64,000 nt of DNA from Flavobacterium sp. 90 (GTDB lineage: Bacteria > Bacteroidota > Bacteroidia > Flavobacteriales > Flavobacteriaceae): positions 4,960,001 to 5,024,000 of the forward strand of contig NZ_SMGE01000001.1 of the NCBI RefSeq assembly GCF_004339525.1, in the 5' to 3' direction. Under the pieces are notes generated by a model that saw nothing but the letters and a program-made list of their open reading frames with translations, searched no databases and had not been told where the DNA came from. The position numbers and the translations under genes are program-made. Numbering within the stretch: the stretch's first letter is position 1; each line of letters starts with the position of its first letter. Below are positions 1 through 9,719 of the stretch, in pieces.

Positions 1-1477
1 TGTTTTCATCTACAGATCTTGAAGTATGATGATCTTCGGCATCCCGAATATCTCTCGTTATGGTAACATTAACTCCAATGCCAGAACCAAATAAAAAATA
101 TTTATCACCTATTTTTAGCCCTTTTGCCTTTGGATTATTTTTACGGGCGTTATAAATAGCTGTACCTTTCAATTTATTATCAGCAATTTTGGTTAAATCA
201 AGTTCAACAAATTGCTTTTTATAATTTTCTCGTTTTTTGTTCGCATCTTTTTCACCTTTAAACATTTGATTAGGAGAAACAGGAAGTGGTGTTAGCTTTT
301 CACTATTATTAGAAATAGTTGGTCCGGCAGCAAACACGGCAGCGGGAGCACCTTGTGAGGGATGCGCAAATCCAGGCTTAATTGTTACTGGTTTTTTGCC
401 TTTCGTATCTTTATTTACATGATTTACAATGTTTCTTCCGGTTTCAGTTTCTAATAAACGGGCAAATTGAGCAAGAACCTCAAATCGAAAACCTTCATGA
501 ATACGAGAAGCTGCAAGTTTGGTCTTTGAGTTAGTATAGTTTTCCTCTTCAGTAATATGCACATTCCCAGTTCCTTTTACTAATTGGTGCCAGATAGTTG
601 TTACTTGTTTTTGTTCTTCTGCTTTTAATGTATTAAAATTTGCTACAGGAGGTAAATCATCGTTATTTTGAATACTTACTTTTACCAGATTTTGATGTTC
701 TAATTGTACTTCGTTCATTAAATCTTTCACCCAAAGTGCATTTTTACTCACATTTTGATCAGGAACACTATACTCATCCAACCAATGCATAATCGAAACC
801 TGAAGAATATGTAATTCATTGAGGCGCATAGTATGTGTTTTTCCTTTGCGATGTGAATTATAATTTAAAGCCTTATGCAAAAGATCTTTGATGCGTTTAT
901 CTCCGCCTTTATTCGAAAGCAGAGCAGGGTCAAGCCAACGTTGTACAACTGGATGATCGTTTTTTGTATGAGTTGGATTTGAATTGTTAAAATTTAAGTT
1001 TCTATTTTTCTCCGATTTTATACCTACGGATTTTGATTTCGTTTGCAAAGCTTTCGCACCCATAACATCCGCTTCTTTCTCCAGACCTTTATCATCATTT
1101 ACATTCACTTTACCCTTCATTTGCAAAGTAGGTTTTACACGTCCTTGTTTTTGTTGTACAACATGCCAGGCTTCGTGAGGCAAATGTTTTTCTTGTCCTG
1201 ATGCAATATGAATATCTGTTCCCTGTGCATAAGCGTGAGCATTAAGCTGAGCAGGTTTATCAGAGTTATAATGTACTTTGAGATCATCCATAGAATGACC
1301 TGAAAGGTTTTCTATTCCGGATTTTAAATTGCCGGGCAAGCCAGTATTGTTTGCTTTTCTTTGTAGGAGAGAAGCAGGGCGATTGTCTTGAAGTTCTCTT
1401 GTCTTATTCTGAATAGTTTTCTCGTTTAGAATATTGGCAACAGATTGAGTTTTGACTCTTTCATAACTATTTTCCAT
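1..1477 (-). CDS. DUF4157 eCIS cargo protein, partial (C-terminus beyond window); M91-like toxin domain suspected
   Basis: An open frame runs from an ATG at 1475-1477 leftward off the window edge (492 codons seen, no stop). Residues 1-40 are a leader starting [11 protein letters not shown] and ending in QRK. Residues about 40-145 are a DUF4157 module with HEAWHVVQQ at 101-109, a metallopeptidase-like signature common in cargo of extracellular contractile injection systems. The rest is specific to this gene. A segment near 318-350 has the pattern '[18 protein letters not shown]', and the last visible stretch contains [17 protein letters not shown]. This order resembles M91 (NleD/HopH-like) zinc proteases, whose HExxH follows shortly after such a Gly-rich strand. 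That HExxH would lie outside the window, so the domain call is tentative. It is the last visible gene of a run of five cargo candidates. Confidence 0.7.
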   Translation of the reverse strand, partial: MENSYERVKTQSVANILNEKTIQNKTRELQDNRPASLLQRKANNTGLPGNLKSGIENLSGHSMDDLKVHYNSDKPAQLNAHAYAQGTDIHIASGQEKHLPHEAWHVVQQKQGRVKPTLQMKGKVNVNDDKGLEKEADVMGAKALQTKSKSVGIKSEKNRNLNFNNSNPTHTKNDHPVVQRWLDPALLSNKGGDKRIKDLLHKALNYNSHRKGKTHTMRLNELHILQVSIMHWLDEYSVPDQNVSKNALWVKDLMNEVQLEHQNLVKVSIQNNDDLPPVANFNTLKAEEQKQVTTIWHQLVKGTGNVHITEEENYTNSKTKLAASRIHEGFRFEVLAQFARLLETETGRNIVNHVNKDTKGKKPVTIKPGFAHPSQGAPAAVFAAGPTISNNSEKLTPLPVSPNQMFKGEKDANKKRENYKKQFVELDLTKIADNKLKGTAIYNARKNNPKAKGLKIGDKYFLFGSGIGVNVTITRDIRDAEDHHTSRSVDEN

Positions 1478-1538
1478 ATCGTATTTTATTAAAATATTAG
1501 GAACCCGTTATTAAATTTGTGAATTGGTCATTTTATTG
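1478..1538. repeat. Intergenic segment duplicated upstream of both MENSY-leader cargo genes
   Basis: The stretch just upstream of the cargo start at 1477 (containing aaaatatt, then gaacccgttattaaat) recurs upstream of the cargo start at 5791, where it runs into the last codons of the 5820-7589 gene. The copied unit is therefore gene head plus upstream linker, which suggests cargo genes were inserted or shuffled as cassettes by recombination between near-identical heads. Confidence 0.6.
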
Positions 1539-3290
1539 TTATTCAGCTTCGTGACTGAAGTCTTTTATAAACTCACCATAAGTTATAATTAGAATATTTA
1601 AACGGTGATTTGCATTTTCCCAAGCGGCAATGTCATGTACATGAGCAAAACCAAGTGATGCAGCTACATATCCACCTTCTGCTATGGCTCTTCGTAAGCC
1701 CGCCAGCATTACAGTATTTCGATCTTGCATACCTATCTCTGCATGTCCTGCGGCTGCTCCCAGTGGTAGATTTACTGATGCTGCGCGTTCTAATATTGTT
1801 TTTCCCGGATAGACAATATTAATATTATTTGTTGATGCCTGTCTAAGCGCATTATAAGCAGCAGTATATCTTTGTCTATATAGCTCAGTGGATCTATCAT
1901 CTTTATCAGATTCTACTACCTCTCTATAGGCATCTCTTACATTTTCAGGTAATAAAAGTGGGATCTCTGGGCGTGCTATAAATGTTTCCATTGCGCCACC
2001 TTGATTGTAATTGTTGGCACCTGGTCCTTTCGGGCGCTCAATACCTCTTGGTCCACTAGCTGTGTCGCGTAGGAAATATAATATACCATTGCCGTTTCTA
2101 AATTTAGCTTTACCATTTGCTTCGGTTTTCCAAGCGTCAAATGTCACTGCATCTTGATCTGCTTTCGGAAGCATTCTGTGGACTCCAACAACATCTGTTC
2201 CTCCTGCGACTTCATAATTGGCAAAGGCGGGGAGTGTCTTAGTTTTTTGGTTAAATGGTAGTGGTGCCCGTAGATAGGCAAAAGCATGTAGAGCTTTGGA
2301 TAATCCTAATTCTATATGATGCCTATTAGCATTCTCAGGCAAAGTACTGAGATTGGCGGCATCTCCGGCACCAACGCCCATTTGTGTGGGTCTAAAAGCA
2401 GCACTGGACTCAACTAATACTTTTGCATTTTGTTGATTTGAGGCTTTCAAAATTGAAGCAATAGGGTTATATCCATGATTTTCACCAAGTAGAAAAAAAG
2501 CAGTAGCTGGACCACCGGCAACTGCAGAAGGAAATGGCAATCGATACCATAGTCCCAAGGTTTCTAATAATCCACATTTTACAGGTTTACCACTATCATG
2601 CGCTTCAAACTCTTCTTCAGAAAGATAGTTTCGAATATAATTATCACTTAACCAATATGGATGGTCATAATCAAATAAATCAAATCCCGATTCCCTTGAT
2701 TCTTTTTCAACACCATTTATAAGCACCTTTCTTTGTACTGTAGGAGTTGTTGTATTAGTTTTTTTATATCCTGAATTTATCCCTTCTGATTCCGATTTCA
2801 TTTGCAAAGCCTTCGCACCCATAACATCAGCTTCCTTCTCCAAACCGCTATCATCATTTACATTTACCTTGCCCTTCATTTGCACAGTAGGTTTTACTCT
2901 CCCTTGTTTTTGTTGTACAACGTGCCAGGCTTCGTGAGGCAAATGTTTTTCCTGTCCTGATGCAAGATGAATATCAGTTCCCTGAGCATAAGCGTGAGCA
3001 TTAAGCTGAGCAGGTTTATCAGAGTTATAATGCACTTTGACATCATCCATAGAATGACCGGATAAGTTTTCTATGCCCGATTTTAGGTTATTGGGCAAAC
3101 CAGTATTGTTTGCTTTTCTTTGAACAGGTATAAAAGAAGCTTGTTGCGTTATCGTTTTTTCAGCAAATTTTCGTTGAACAACAGAATACTCCCGATTGTT
3201 TTTTAATTGCACAGCATTAATTCCGCCACCATTATAGGCAGCAGTTACAGCTGTTTTATTTTCGGATATTTTTTCGTGTTGTTGAGTCAT
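1539..3290 (-). CDS. DUF4157 eCIS cargo protein with C-terminal Tiki/EreA/ChaN-like domain
   Basis: 583 aa, no signal peptide. Residues 1-58 are a leader ([18 protein letters not shown], then VQRK repeats) shared with two other cargo genes here. Residues 58-165 are DUF4157 with HEAWH at 119-123. From about 190 the sequence is unique. It shows LLGENHG (about 267-273) at the end of a hydrophobic strand, VLVES (291-295), and near the C-terminus RNTVMLAGLRRAI followed by LGFAHVHDI (about 546-554). A G-E-x-H motif, a strand-end Glu and a late hydrophobic GxAH motif are the layout of the Tiki superfamily (EreA esterases, ChaN, TraB, Pasteurella toxin C1-type domains), whose toxin members are hydrolase-like. 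I infer a cytotoxic payload; the exact reaction cannot be read from sequence. It lies 41 bp after the 3332-5791 gene in the same orientation. Confidence 0.72.
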   Translation of the reverse strand: MTQQHEKISENKTAVTAAYNGGGINAVQLKNNREYSVVQRKFAEKTITQQASFIPVQRKANNTGLPNNLKSGIENLSGHSMDDVKVHYNSDKPAQLNAHAYAQGTDIHLASGQEKHLPHEAWHVVQQKQGRVKPTVQMKGKVNVNDDSGLEKEADVMGAKALQMKSESEGINSGYKKTNTTTPTVQRKVLINGVEKESRESGFDLFDYDHPYWLSDNYIRNYLSEEEFEAHDSGKPVKCGLLETLGLWYRLPFPSAVAGGPATAFFLLGENHGYNPIASILKASNQQNAKVLVESSAAFRPTQMGVGAGDAANLSTLPENANRHHIELGLSKALHAFAYLRAPLPFNQKTKTLPAFANYEVAGGTDVVGVHRMLPKADQDAVTFDAWKTEANGKAKFRNGNGILYFLRDTASGPRGIERPKGPGANNYNQGGAMETFIARPEIPLLLPENVRDAYREVVESDKDDRSTELYRQRYTAAYNALRQASTNNINIVYPGKTILERAASVNLPLGAAAGHAEIGMQDRNTVMLAGLRRAIAEGGYVAASLGFAHVHDIAAWENANHRLNILIITYGEFIKDFSHEAE

Positions 3291-3331
3291 TTTTAATTTT
3301 TAAAACATCATTATTATTATTATTATTATTA

Positions 3332-5791
3332 TTAATGATAGACATTTTGTTTTAATTCAAGAATCCTCAACTCTTGGATTTCCTTGGCTTGTGTTGTTTC
3401 CAGCTTTTTAATCTGTTTATCGATTTCACGTAATTCTTTTACAGCTGCTGATGATTCACTTAAATCAGTTTCTAATTTTTCGTTTTCCAGAATCAATTTG
3501 TCGATTTCTTGGGTTAGTCTGTCATTTTCTTCTTGTAGTGCTTTCTGATCGATATTTAAATTTTTAACAAGCACACTCTTTTCATTTTTAGGACCAGTTA
3601 TTCGTTTTATTTCGTCTGAAATGGCTACTTTTTTTTGATCAGCGTCTTCTGCTCTGGCATTAAAATCAGCAGAAGTATTTGCTCCAAAACGCCTTGATTT
3701 TTCTGCTTTTTCATTAGATTTATTTTTCTTTTTAGCATCAATTTCTTGTAACAATCTACTTTCCATATCATCTGATTTAACTCCGGGATATTTAATTTGC
3801 AAAGCGGCTATTTTGCTTTTCCATGTACTAAAAAGAATACCAAATCCTGAACCTGCTTTATGTAACTCATTATAATCTGCTTCAAGTTTTGTAATCTTGT
3901 CCTCCAATTTCTTTATGTTGGACTCCAAAACAAGTACTTTGGCTTTAAATTGTCGGGAAGTTTTTACCTCATTATCCCATCCATTTTCCTCTTGTTTCAA
4001 AATTTTAATTTCGTCTTCTAGCTTTGCGACATCAGTATTTAATTCGTTTAATTTTTTGGTAGTTTTTTCTAATTTTCCTTTCACAGTTGAAAGATCTTTC
4101 TTCAAAGCTGCTTGCTTTTCGTTACCTTCATCAAGTGCTTCTTTCAGCCCCTTTTCTTGACTTGCCAAAGGGCTTTTTTGTTCCTTTTCTTGTTTTAAAG
4201 CAGTTAATTTTTTCGTTGATTGTTCTATACTATAACTTGTTTTATCGATTTCCATTCTAACTCTTTCCGTAATACCTTGTCTCTCAAGTTCTACTACTTC
4301 AGATGCTACTTTGGTTAGTTGCATTTGACAAACGTGACAAGAAGGAACATCTTCATGATGCATTGTAAAGCGCTCTCCTTCCGCAGTTAGCTTATTATAA
4401 ATCAACACTTCTGAATTTGGGTTTCCTGAAACAAAAACTTCGGTCAAACCCATTTTTCCCGAACCAGTAAAAGCTTTAGGATCAACGGTTTTTGCAACCG
4501 ATAAAGCTACCGCAGCTGAACAGTTAGCAGGAAAGGAGCCTAAATCTTCTTTACTCTCCCTTCTTTTTCTAACCACTTTTTTATCTTGATAACCAAAGTG
4601 TTTGTCATTTTTACCTATTTCGTCACTGACATCTTCTTCGTATTTTGCTTCATCCTCAGGAGAAATCGAGGTTTTATCATAAACTTTATTATTGAACAAT
4701 TGAAAATCTTTTTCCAAAATCATTTCAACTAATTGTACCATTTCAGGTTTATTTCCAGAAAGTGCAAAAATTTGTTGACCATCAGGAAGAACCAAAAGAC
4801 CTAGCATAAATTTGTTAGAATCTAATTGGCGAGAAGCAATAATTAACTTGCGGGCCTTATTAACAATAGCAGTACTCAAAGCAGTTTTACTTATAGTGTA
4901 GGGAGCTTCATTTTCTAATGCCAGTTTTTTTGCAAGCCCATTTCTGCCTTTATGCACAGGGTTTGGGTGATGAGGCTCTCTGGTTTCAGAGTCGTTTACA
5001 AGATCAATTAGATGCATTATTTGTTGTGTAGCTCTGACAATATCTTTTTTATCGAGCGAATCTCGTATATTTTGCATCCATAGACCAGTATTTTTATGTT
5101 CCTTTACAGCTTCTTCAAAGTTTTGTCTGCGATCATTAATTATTGTTCCGTATACGTATTTTTCAAGTTCTTCAATATCTTTTGCTTTCGGATGATGTAC
5201 CGAAATCATTCTTTGTACTATTCCCTGACTTTCATGTCCACAAGGAAGCACAATGCCTGATACTGGAGGTAATTTGCTGATTTTAGACAATTGTTTAACT
5301 TCAGGTATAGAAACGTTTGATTCTATAATTTGAATATCAGCTTTTTTCAACTGAATATTCAGGGCTTTATTCCCCATAACATCAGCTTCCTTCTCCAAAC
5401 CGCTATCATCATTTACATTTACCTTGCCCTTCATTTGCAAAGTAGGTTTTACACGTCCTTGTTTTTGCTGTACAACATGCCAGGCTTCATGCGGTAAATG
5501 TTTTTCCTGTCCTGATGCAAGATGAATATCAGATCCTTGTGCATACGCATGGGCATTAAGTTGTTGAGGTTTATCAGAGTTGTAATGCACTTTGATATCA
5601 TCCATAGAATGACCGGAAAGATTTTCTATCCCGGATTTTAGATTATTGGGTAAGCCAGTATTGTTTGCTTTTCTTTGTAGGAGAGAAGCAGGGCGATTGT
5701 CTTGTAAAGCAATTGCTTTGTTCTGAATGGGTTTTTCATTCAGACTATTCGCAACAGATTGTGTTGTGGCTTTTTCATAACTATTTTCCAT
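3332..5791 (-). CDS. DUF4157 eCIS cargo protein with deaminase-like domain and long coiled coil
   Basis: 819 aa. Residues 1-40 are the MENSYEK leader and 40-145 are DUF4157 (HEAWH 101-105). Residues about 325-495 look like a toxin-type nucleotide/nucleic-acid deaminase fold: a hairpin [19 protein letters not shown] (329-346), a helix start NCSAAVAL (423-430), a strand near LTEVFVSG, and SCHVCQMQL (484-492), which matches the PCxxC zinc motif. Active deaminases usually have C/H-x-E at the helix start; here C424-S-A426 replaces it, so the catalytic Glu appears missing. Residues 505-819 are almost all heptad-rich, Lys/Glu-rich coiled coil, unusual for a payload and perhaps a binding or oligomerisation arm. 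The cargo call is well supported by the head and position; the deaminase relation is moderate. Confidence 0.7.
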   Translation of the reverse strand: MENSYEKATTQSVANSLNEKPIQNKAIALQDNRPASLLQRKANNTGLPNNLKSGIENLSGHSMDDIKVHYNSDKPQQLNAHAYAQGSDIHLASGQEKHLPHEAWHVVQQKQGRVKPTLQMKGKVNVNDDSGLEKEADVMGNKALNIQLKKADIQIIESNVSIPEVKQLSKISKLPPVSGIVLPCGHESQGIVQRMISVHHPKAKDIEELEKYVYGTIINDRRQNFEEAVKEHKNTGLWMQNIRDSLDKKDIVRATQQIMHLIDLVNDSETREPHHPNPVHKGRNGLAKKLALENEAPYTISKTALSTAIVNKARKLIIASRQLDSNKFMLGLLVLPDGQQIFALSGNKPEMVQLVEMILEKDFQLFNNKVYDKTSISPEDEAKYEEDVSDEIGKNDKHFGYQDKKVVRKRRESKEDLGSFPANCSAAVALSVAKTVDPKAFTGSGKMGLTEVFVSGNPNSEVLIYNKLTAEGERFTMHHEDVPSCHVCQMQLTKVASEVVELERQGITERVRMEIDKTSYSIEQSTKKLTALKQEKEQKSPLASQEKGLKEALDEGNEKQAALKKDLSTVKGKLEKTTKKLNELNTDVAKLEDEIKILKQEENGWDNEVKTSRQFKAKVLVLESNIKKLEDKITKLEADYNELHKAGSGFGILFSTWKSKIAALQIKYPGVKSDDMESRLLQEIDAKKKNKSNEKAEKSRRFGANTSADFNARAEDADQKKVAISDEIKRITGPKNEKSVLVKNLNIDQKALQEENDRLTQEIDKLILENEKLETDLSESSAAVKELREIDKQIKKLETTQAKEIQELRILELKQNVYH

Positions 5792-5819
5792 ATCGTATTA
5801 AAATATTGGGAACCCGTTA

Positions 5820-7589
5820 TTAAATCTGTGAATTAGAGTTTTTTTCGTCTAATGCTTTGTCTGTATAAGTTTTCTTCGTTATAGGTTCGAGCTTCACAAA
5901 TAGAGGTTCCAACTCTGTCAAATATTTTTGTGCTCTTTCACGTTCTGTTTTAAGGGATTCGAGTTTCTGGTTCAATGAGAATACAAGTTTGGCCGTTGGC
6001 ATTCCTGATATAAAGCCCAGGAATCCAAGTGGCATCTTAAGGACATCTTCTACTTTCTTTATGCTTTGAGGGATTCCTGTTTGTATCTGATTATGAGCAT
6101 GAAGTCCTTCAGATTCCGCCATTGTCAGAAGTTGCTTAGCCACTAAATTAGTATCTGGAGCATCGTGATTGCTTTGCAAAAATTCGTTGATAATTTCTAT
6201 AAGACTTGGAAGATCTTTGGCTTTTTTGAAACCAGCATATTGAACAGGTAATGGAATAATTAAATGCTCTATCCCATTATATGGATCTTTTATTTTCTCT
6301 ACTCTATTCCACGCTAGTGCAGCTTCCATAAACCGTGGTGATGGAATACCCATGCTTTTTAAATTTATAGCTGCAGGCAGCAGTTGTGCCGATTTTCCAA
6401 CCGCTGCCTCATATCCCCATTCTATAGAACCAAGGTAAGTCTTTTGCATTGGACCATCCAGAATGATCGCCGCAGTTTCTGCAAGAAATTTTGAACCTCC
6501 ATTTTTTGGGTGGTTTGGAGTATCTTCCAGTATCGCAGGTATTATCGTATTATTTTTTCTATAACCCGTTTGAGTTTTGTTTCCTTTATACCCATGAGAC
6601 GGTAAGGTATCTTTTGGGTTGGGTGTATCGGAAAGTTTTTCTGGCAAAGCTTCATGACCTGAATGATAGTTTGCGAATCCATATGCTACTGGACTAGTCG
6701 TTTGTAGAAATTTCTTTTTCCCATAACCGAGTACTCCTTTTGTTTCTCCAAACGGAAGTTGATCTACTCTCCAACCCTTGTTTTCCCCTTCAAGAACCTG
6801 GCCTTTCATTAGTCCAAAGTCGCTGTCTTTTGTAGCATGCTTACCATCAACTGTATAAAGGTCTCTTTTTACTGTTTGAACAAGACCTATTCGTCCCTCA
6901 ACTTTTTCATTGGGTTCAAATTTCAACTCGATATTTGCCCCCGATACAGGTGCCGTAGCAGGAATGATTCGGTACGGATCAGCAATAAATTTTCCATAAT
7001 CTGTAGTTTGCTCGCTTTTTAATTGTCTTACAGAGCTACTTCCGTTATTATTTACTGTCTTAAGCGTATTGGGTTGCTTAATTTCTTTTTTCAACTGAAT
7101 ATTCAAGGCTTTATTCCCCATAACATCAGCTTCCTTCTCTAAACCGCTATCATCATTCACATTTACTTTGCCTTTCATTTGCAAAGTAGGTTTTACCCGT
7201 CCTTGTTTTTGCTGTACAACGTGCCAGGCTTCATGCGGTAAATGTTTTTCCTGTCCTGATGCAATATGAATATTAGATCCTTGTGCATAAGCATGAGCAT
7301 TAAGTTGCTGTGGTTTATCAGAGTTATAATGAACCTTTACATCATCCATAGAATGACCGGAAAGATTTTCCATTCCGGATTTTAAATTATCGGGCAAACC
7401 AGTGTTGTTTGCTTTTCTTTGAACAGGAGTAAAAGAAGCTTGTTGCGTTATCCTTTTTTCAGCAAGTTTTTGTTGTACAACAGGATATTCCCGATTGTTT
7501 TTTAATTGCGCAGCAGTAGTCCCGCCACCATTATAGGCAGCAGTTACAGCTGTTTTATTTTCGGATATTTTTTCGTGTTGTTGAGTCAT
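5820..7589 (-). CDS. DUF4157 eCIS cargo protein, C-terminal domain unrecognised
   Basis: 589 aa. Leader [18 protein letters not shown] and DUF4157 (HEAWH 119-123) are nearly identical to the 1539-3290 product. The unique part begins near 190. Residues about 220-400 form a beta-rich unit with [21 protein letters not shown] and [11 protein letters not shown] recall a similar arrangement in other DUF4157 proteins but cannot name a family or activity. Residues 400-589 are helical with several Lys/Glu-rich helices and may be the actual payload or a stalk. No catalytic motif is evident outside DUF4157. It sits 7 bp downstream of the HNH cargo gene and 28 bp upstream of the deaminase-like cargo gene, so co-transcription is likely. 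Confidence 0.68.
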   Translation of the reverse strand: MTQQHEKISENKTAVTAAYNGGGTTAAQLKNNREYPVVQQKLAEKRITQQASFTPVQRKANNTGLPDNLKSGMENLSGHSMDDVKVHYNSDKPQQLNAHAYAQGSNIHIASGQEKHLPHEAWHVVQQKQGRVKPTLQMKGKVNVNDDSGLEKEADVMGNKALNIQLKKEIKQPNTLKTVNNNGSSSVRQLKSEQTTDYGKFIADPYRIIPATAPVSGANIELKFEPNEKVEGRIGLVQTVKRDLYTVDGKHATKDSDFGLMKGQVLEGENKGWRVDQLPFGETKGVLGYGKKKFLQTTSPVAYGFANYHSGHEALPEKLSDTPNPKDTLPSHGYKGNKTQTGYRKNNTIIPAILEDTPNHPKNGGSKFLAETAAIILDGPMQKTYLGSIEWGYEAAVGKSAQLLPAAINLKSMGIPSPRFMEAALAWNRVEKIKDPYNGIEHLIIPLPVQYAGFKKAKDLPSLIEIINEFLQSNHDAPDTNLVAKQLLTMAESEGLHAHNQIQTGIPQSIKKVEDVLKMPLGFLGFISGMPTAKLVFSLNQKLESLKTERERAQKYLTELEPLFVKLEPITKKTYTDKALDEKNSNSQI

Positions 7590-7596
7590 TTTCTTT

Positions 7597-8391
7597 TTAT
7601 GTAGTTATGCCTGCGCCGCCGGAATCGGGATCTGGATCCTTGCGGAAATCTTTATAAAAACCTTTGTTCTTTGGTTCATCATCAGGAGTATGATATCCTT
7701 CTTCATCAGTATCGCTTTCATAATCGACTTTTTTCTTTTTCTCATATTTATGACTTTCATTGCATACTTTGCAAAAAGCCCTTAAACGATCCGGATCATT
7801 GTGATCTTCTCTTATTTCTTCATTAGTTGCACCTCTCGACTTCAAATTACGTTCTCGCGGCGCCCAAGTAGGATAATGGTCTAATGCCAAAGCCCGTTGT
7901 TCATGATCATTACCACTTTTACTGATAAAAGCATATCTGGTAAGTTCCAGCTTCTTGCTTCCTTTTTTGGTATAAGCAAGTGGACGTCTGCATCCGGGGC
8001 AAGTATAAACATCATCATAGTTACTATTGACATTTTCGCGTTTGTGAGCAGTATGTTTTATAACGTGTTCTGTAGTATCATTTGGGACATTAAATCTCTT
8101 TTGTTTTTTTGCTTGTGGAGGTACAAAATCACCGCTTCCATCGCCATCGTCGCTTTCCTCATCGCTTTCAGAATCTTTTCTTTTTCTTTTTTTACCACCT
8201 TTTAACTGCGCAACACCAGTATCAGAAATTGCATTTTCTTGTAGACTATTTTCTACATGTTCCTGCAGTTTTCTTTGTACAAGAGAATATTCGCGATTGT
8301 CTTTTAATTGAACCGTATTATTCTCTCGATTTGCATTTGCAGCAGTTAAAGCTGTTTTATTTTCCGATATTTTTTTATGTTGCTGCGTCAT
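7597..8391 (-). CDS. eCIS cargo candidate: HNH-type nuclease with cargo leader and NLS-like basic clusters
   Basis: 264 aa. Residues 1-41 repeat the [14 protein letters not shown]...NREYSxVQRK leader of the neighbouring cargo proteins, but the DUF4157 domain is absent. Residues 63-99 hold KKRKRK, an acidic stretch (DSESDEESDDGDG) and AKKQKR, a bipartite nuclear-localisation-like layout. The C-terminal half has CPGC (131-134), ALALDHYPTW with D171-H172, and CKVCNESH (207-214), the paired Cys and DH...N...H arrangement of treble-clef HNH/GHH-type nucleases with structural zinc. DNA or RNA cleavage is therefore likely. The shared leader without DUF4157 suggests that the leader, not DUF4157, marks proteins for loading. 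No immunity gene is adjacent, as expected if it is packed in an extracellular particle and aimed at other cells. Confidence 0.7.
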   Translation of the reverse strand: MTQQHKKISENKTALTAANANRENNTVQLKDNREYSLVQRKLQEHVENSLQENAISDTGVAQLKGGKKRKRKDSESDEESDDGDGSGDFVPPQAKKQKRFNVPNDTTEHVIKHTAHKRENVNSNYDDVYTCPGCRRPLAYTKKGSKKLELTRYAFISKSGNDHEQRALALDHYPTWAPRERNLKSRGATNEEIREDHNDPDRLRAFCKVCNESHKYEKKKKVDYESDTDEEGYHTPDDEPKNKGFYKDFRKDPDPDSGGAGITT

Positions 8392-8435
8392 TTTCTTCTT
8401 TTTTGAATGATATAACTGCGTATTATTTCAGAATC

Positions 8436-9074
8436 TTAACTCGATTGAATGAAATTTGAAAAAGCATTACTATCGCCATTAAAAACATCATAATCATTAA
8501 GCTGACCATTTAGTTTATAACTTTGAGATTGTTGCCAGATTGTCCAGTTTGTCCAGACATTTGGTATTTTTAGCGTAGGATTATAATTGGCAATCCATAA
8601 CGCATAACCCGCAAAAGAAGGATCAGTCAAATAAGCATTTGCCGTATTATTATCCGTATATATAAGAGGTTTTCGTCCTGTTTTTTGTTCTAATAAAGTT
8701 AAGAACTGCAACAAATTTGGCTGAATACTCGCTTTATTTACACCCGCATCAATACTGCTTTCTTCAAAGTCAACAATAGGAGGAAAGTCCGTATCTGAAA
8801 ACTGTCCCATAACGCCCAAATAATTAGCAACTTGTTTGGAAGGATCATCATTGCAATGGTAAAAATGATACGCGCCACGTACATATCCTTTTGCCTGAAT
8901 CGCTGGCCAGTTTGTCTTAAAACTCGAATCTGTATACGTAATTCCTTCAGTAGCTTTGCAGATTATAAAAGTAAGTTTGTCAACCTGCTTGTTTAAAAAA
9001 TTGATTTCGTTGCCCTGATATCTCGAAATATCAATACCAAATACGCTGAAATTATTAGTTGTTGGAGTAGTCAT
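8436..9074 (-). CDS. GH25 muramidase (lysozyme-like), no signal peptide
   Basis: 212 aa, a full-length single GH25 domain that hydrolyses the MurNAc-GlcNAc bond of peptidoglycan. Motifs in order: GIDISRYQG (13-21, Asp15), KATEG (40-44), GAYHFYH (67-73), VDFEE (101-105, catalytic Asp102/Glu104 pair), WIANYNP, WQQSQ and a final DYDVFNG. The N-terminus (MTTPTTNNFS) is short and polar with no export signal or lipobox. It lies between structural and cargo genes, so it may lyse the producer to release particles, or be a particle component that opens a target wall. Family call is firm; role is inferred. Confidence 0.9.
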   Translation of the reverse strand: MTTPTTNNFSVFGIDISRYQGNEINFLNKQVDKLTFIICKATEGITYTDSSFKTNWPAIQAKGYVRGAYHFYHCNDDPSKQVANYLGVMGQFSDTDFPPIVDFEESSIDAGVNKASIQPNLLQFLTLLEQKTGRKPLIYTDNNTANAYLTDPSFAGYALWIANYNPTLKIPNVWTNWTIWQQSQSYKLNGQLNDYDVFNGDSNAFSNFIQSS

Positions 9075-9131
9075 TTTTTTATGGTTTTATTTTGTTAGTA
9101 GCTTTTGTTGATTTGGTTTTCAGATTAATTT

Positions 9132-9713
9132 TTATCGATCAGTATCCGGCTTATCTGCTTTCTGAAATTCGGTAACTTTTACAGCGCTAATACCACCTAA
9201 ATAAGAAATAGCCGAACAATACGGATGATTATGAATCGTTGCTTTCAGATTCTGAAGAGTACGATCAAAATAAGGCAGTTTTACTTTTTTTCCTGTAATT
9301 AGTTTTTCTAAATATTCATTACGTAACGGATGTATTTTGAATAAAGGCTTTTGGGCTTCATAAAAAAAACTTTCATCATCGGCGATAAAAGAAATCTCGT
9401 CCCGGTTTACTTTTAGTTTCTTTGGATTATTTTTTAATAAATAAATAATTCGAAGCTCAATTTTACTAACCACTGATTCTATTGTTTCCTCTTTAGTTTG
9501 TATCATTAGATACACATTTTGACTCGTAATTAGAAAACCATTGAATAAAATCTGATCCTTTTTAGTAAAAAAATGCAGTGCCATTGCAATTATTGTATTG
9601 ACATAACTGAGATCAAAATGTTTTCTCCAGTTCCCAATTTTAAGAGTCATTTTATAATAGTATAAAGTTTCCTCATCAGGAATAGTTTGAATTATGTTTT
9701 CATTCTTTTTCAT
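9132..9713 (-). CDS. Unrecognised 193-aa protein in eCIS operon
   Basis: A real gene by operon position (6 bp from the ATPase gene, 57 bp from the muramidase gene) and orientation. The product is soluble, basic, with no signal peptide or membrane segment. A central strand pattern (ILFNGFLITSQNVYLMIQT) faintly recalls the HUH/Y1 transposase-like fold of REP-associated transposases, but the His-x-His pair and catalytic Tyr cannot be placed. I therefore leave it unassigned. It could be a chaperone or assembly factor of the injection system. Confidence 0.6.
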   Translation of the reverse strand: MKKNENIIQTIPDEETLYYYKMTLKIGNWRKHFDLSYVNTIIAMALHFFTKKDQILFNGFLITSQNVYLMIQTKEETIESVVSKIELRIIYLLKNNPKKLKVNRDEISFIADDESFFYEAQKPLFKIHPLRNEYLEKLITGKKVKLPYFDRTLQNLKATIHNHPYCSAISYLGGISAVKVTEFQKADKPDTDR

Positions 9714-9719
9714 AATGCG

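Noticed and set aside
984..1178. Plus-strand frame opposite the first cargo gene
   Set aside because: Antisense shadow of the DUF4157 region; similar shadows recur opposite each cargo head.
7897..8459. Two overlapping plus-strand frames opposite the HNH cargo gene
   Set aside because: Low-complexity Phe/Ser/His-rich translations, antisense to a well supported gene.
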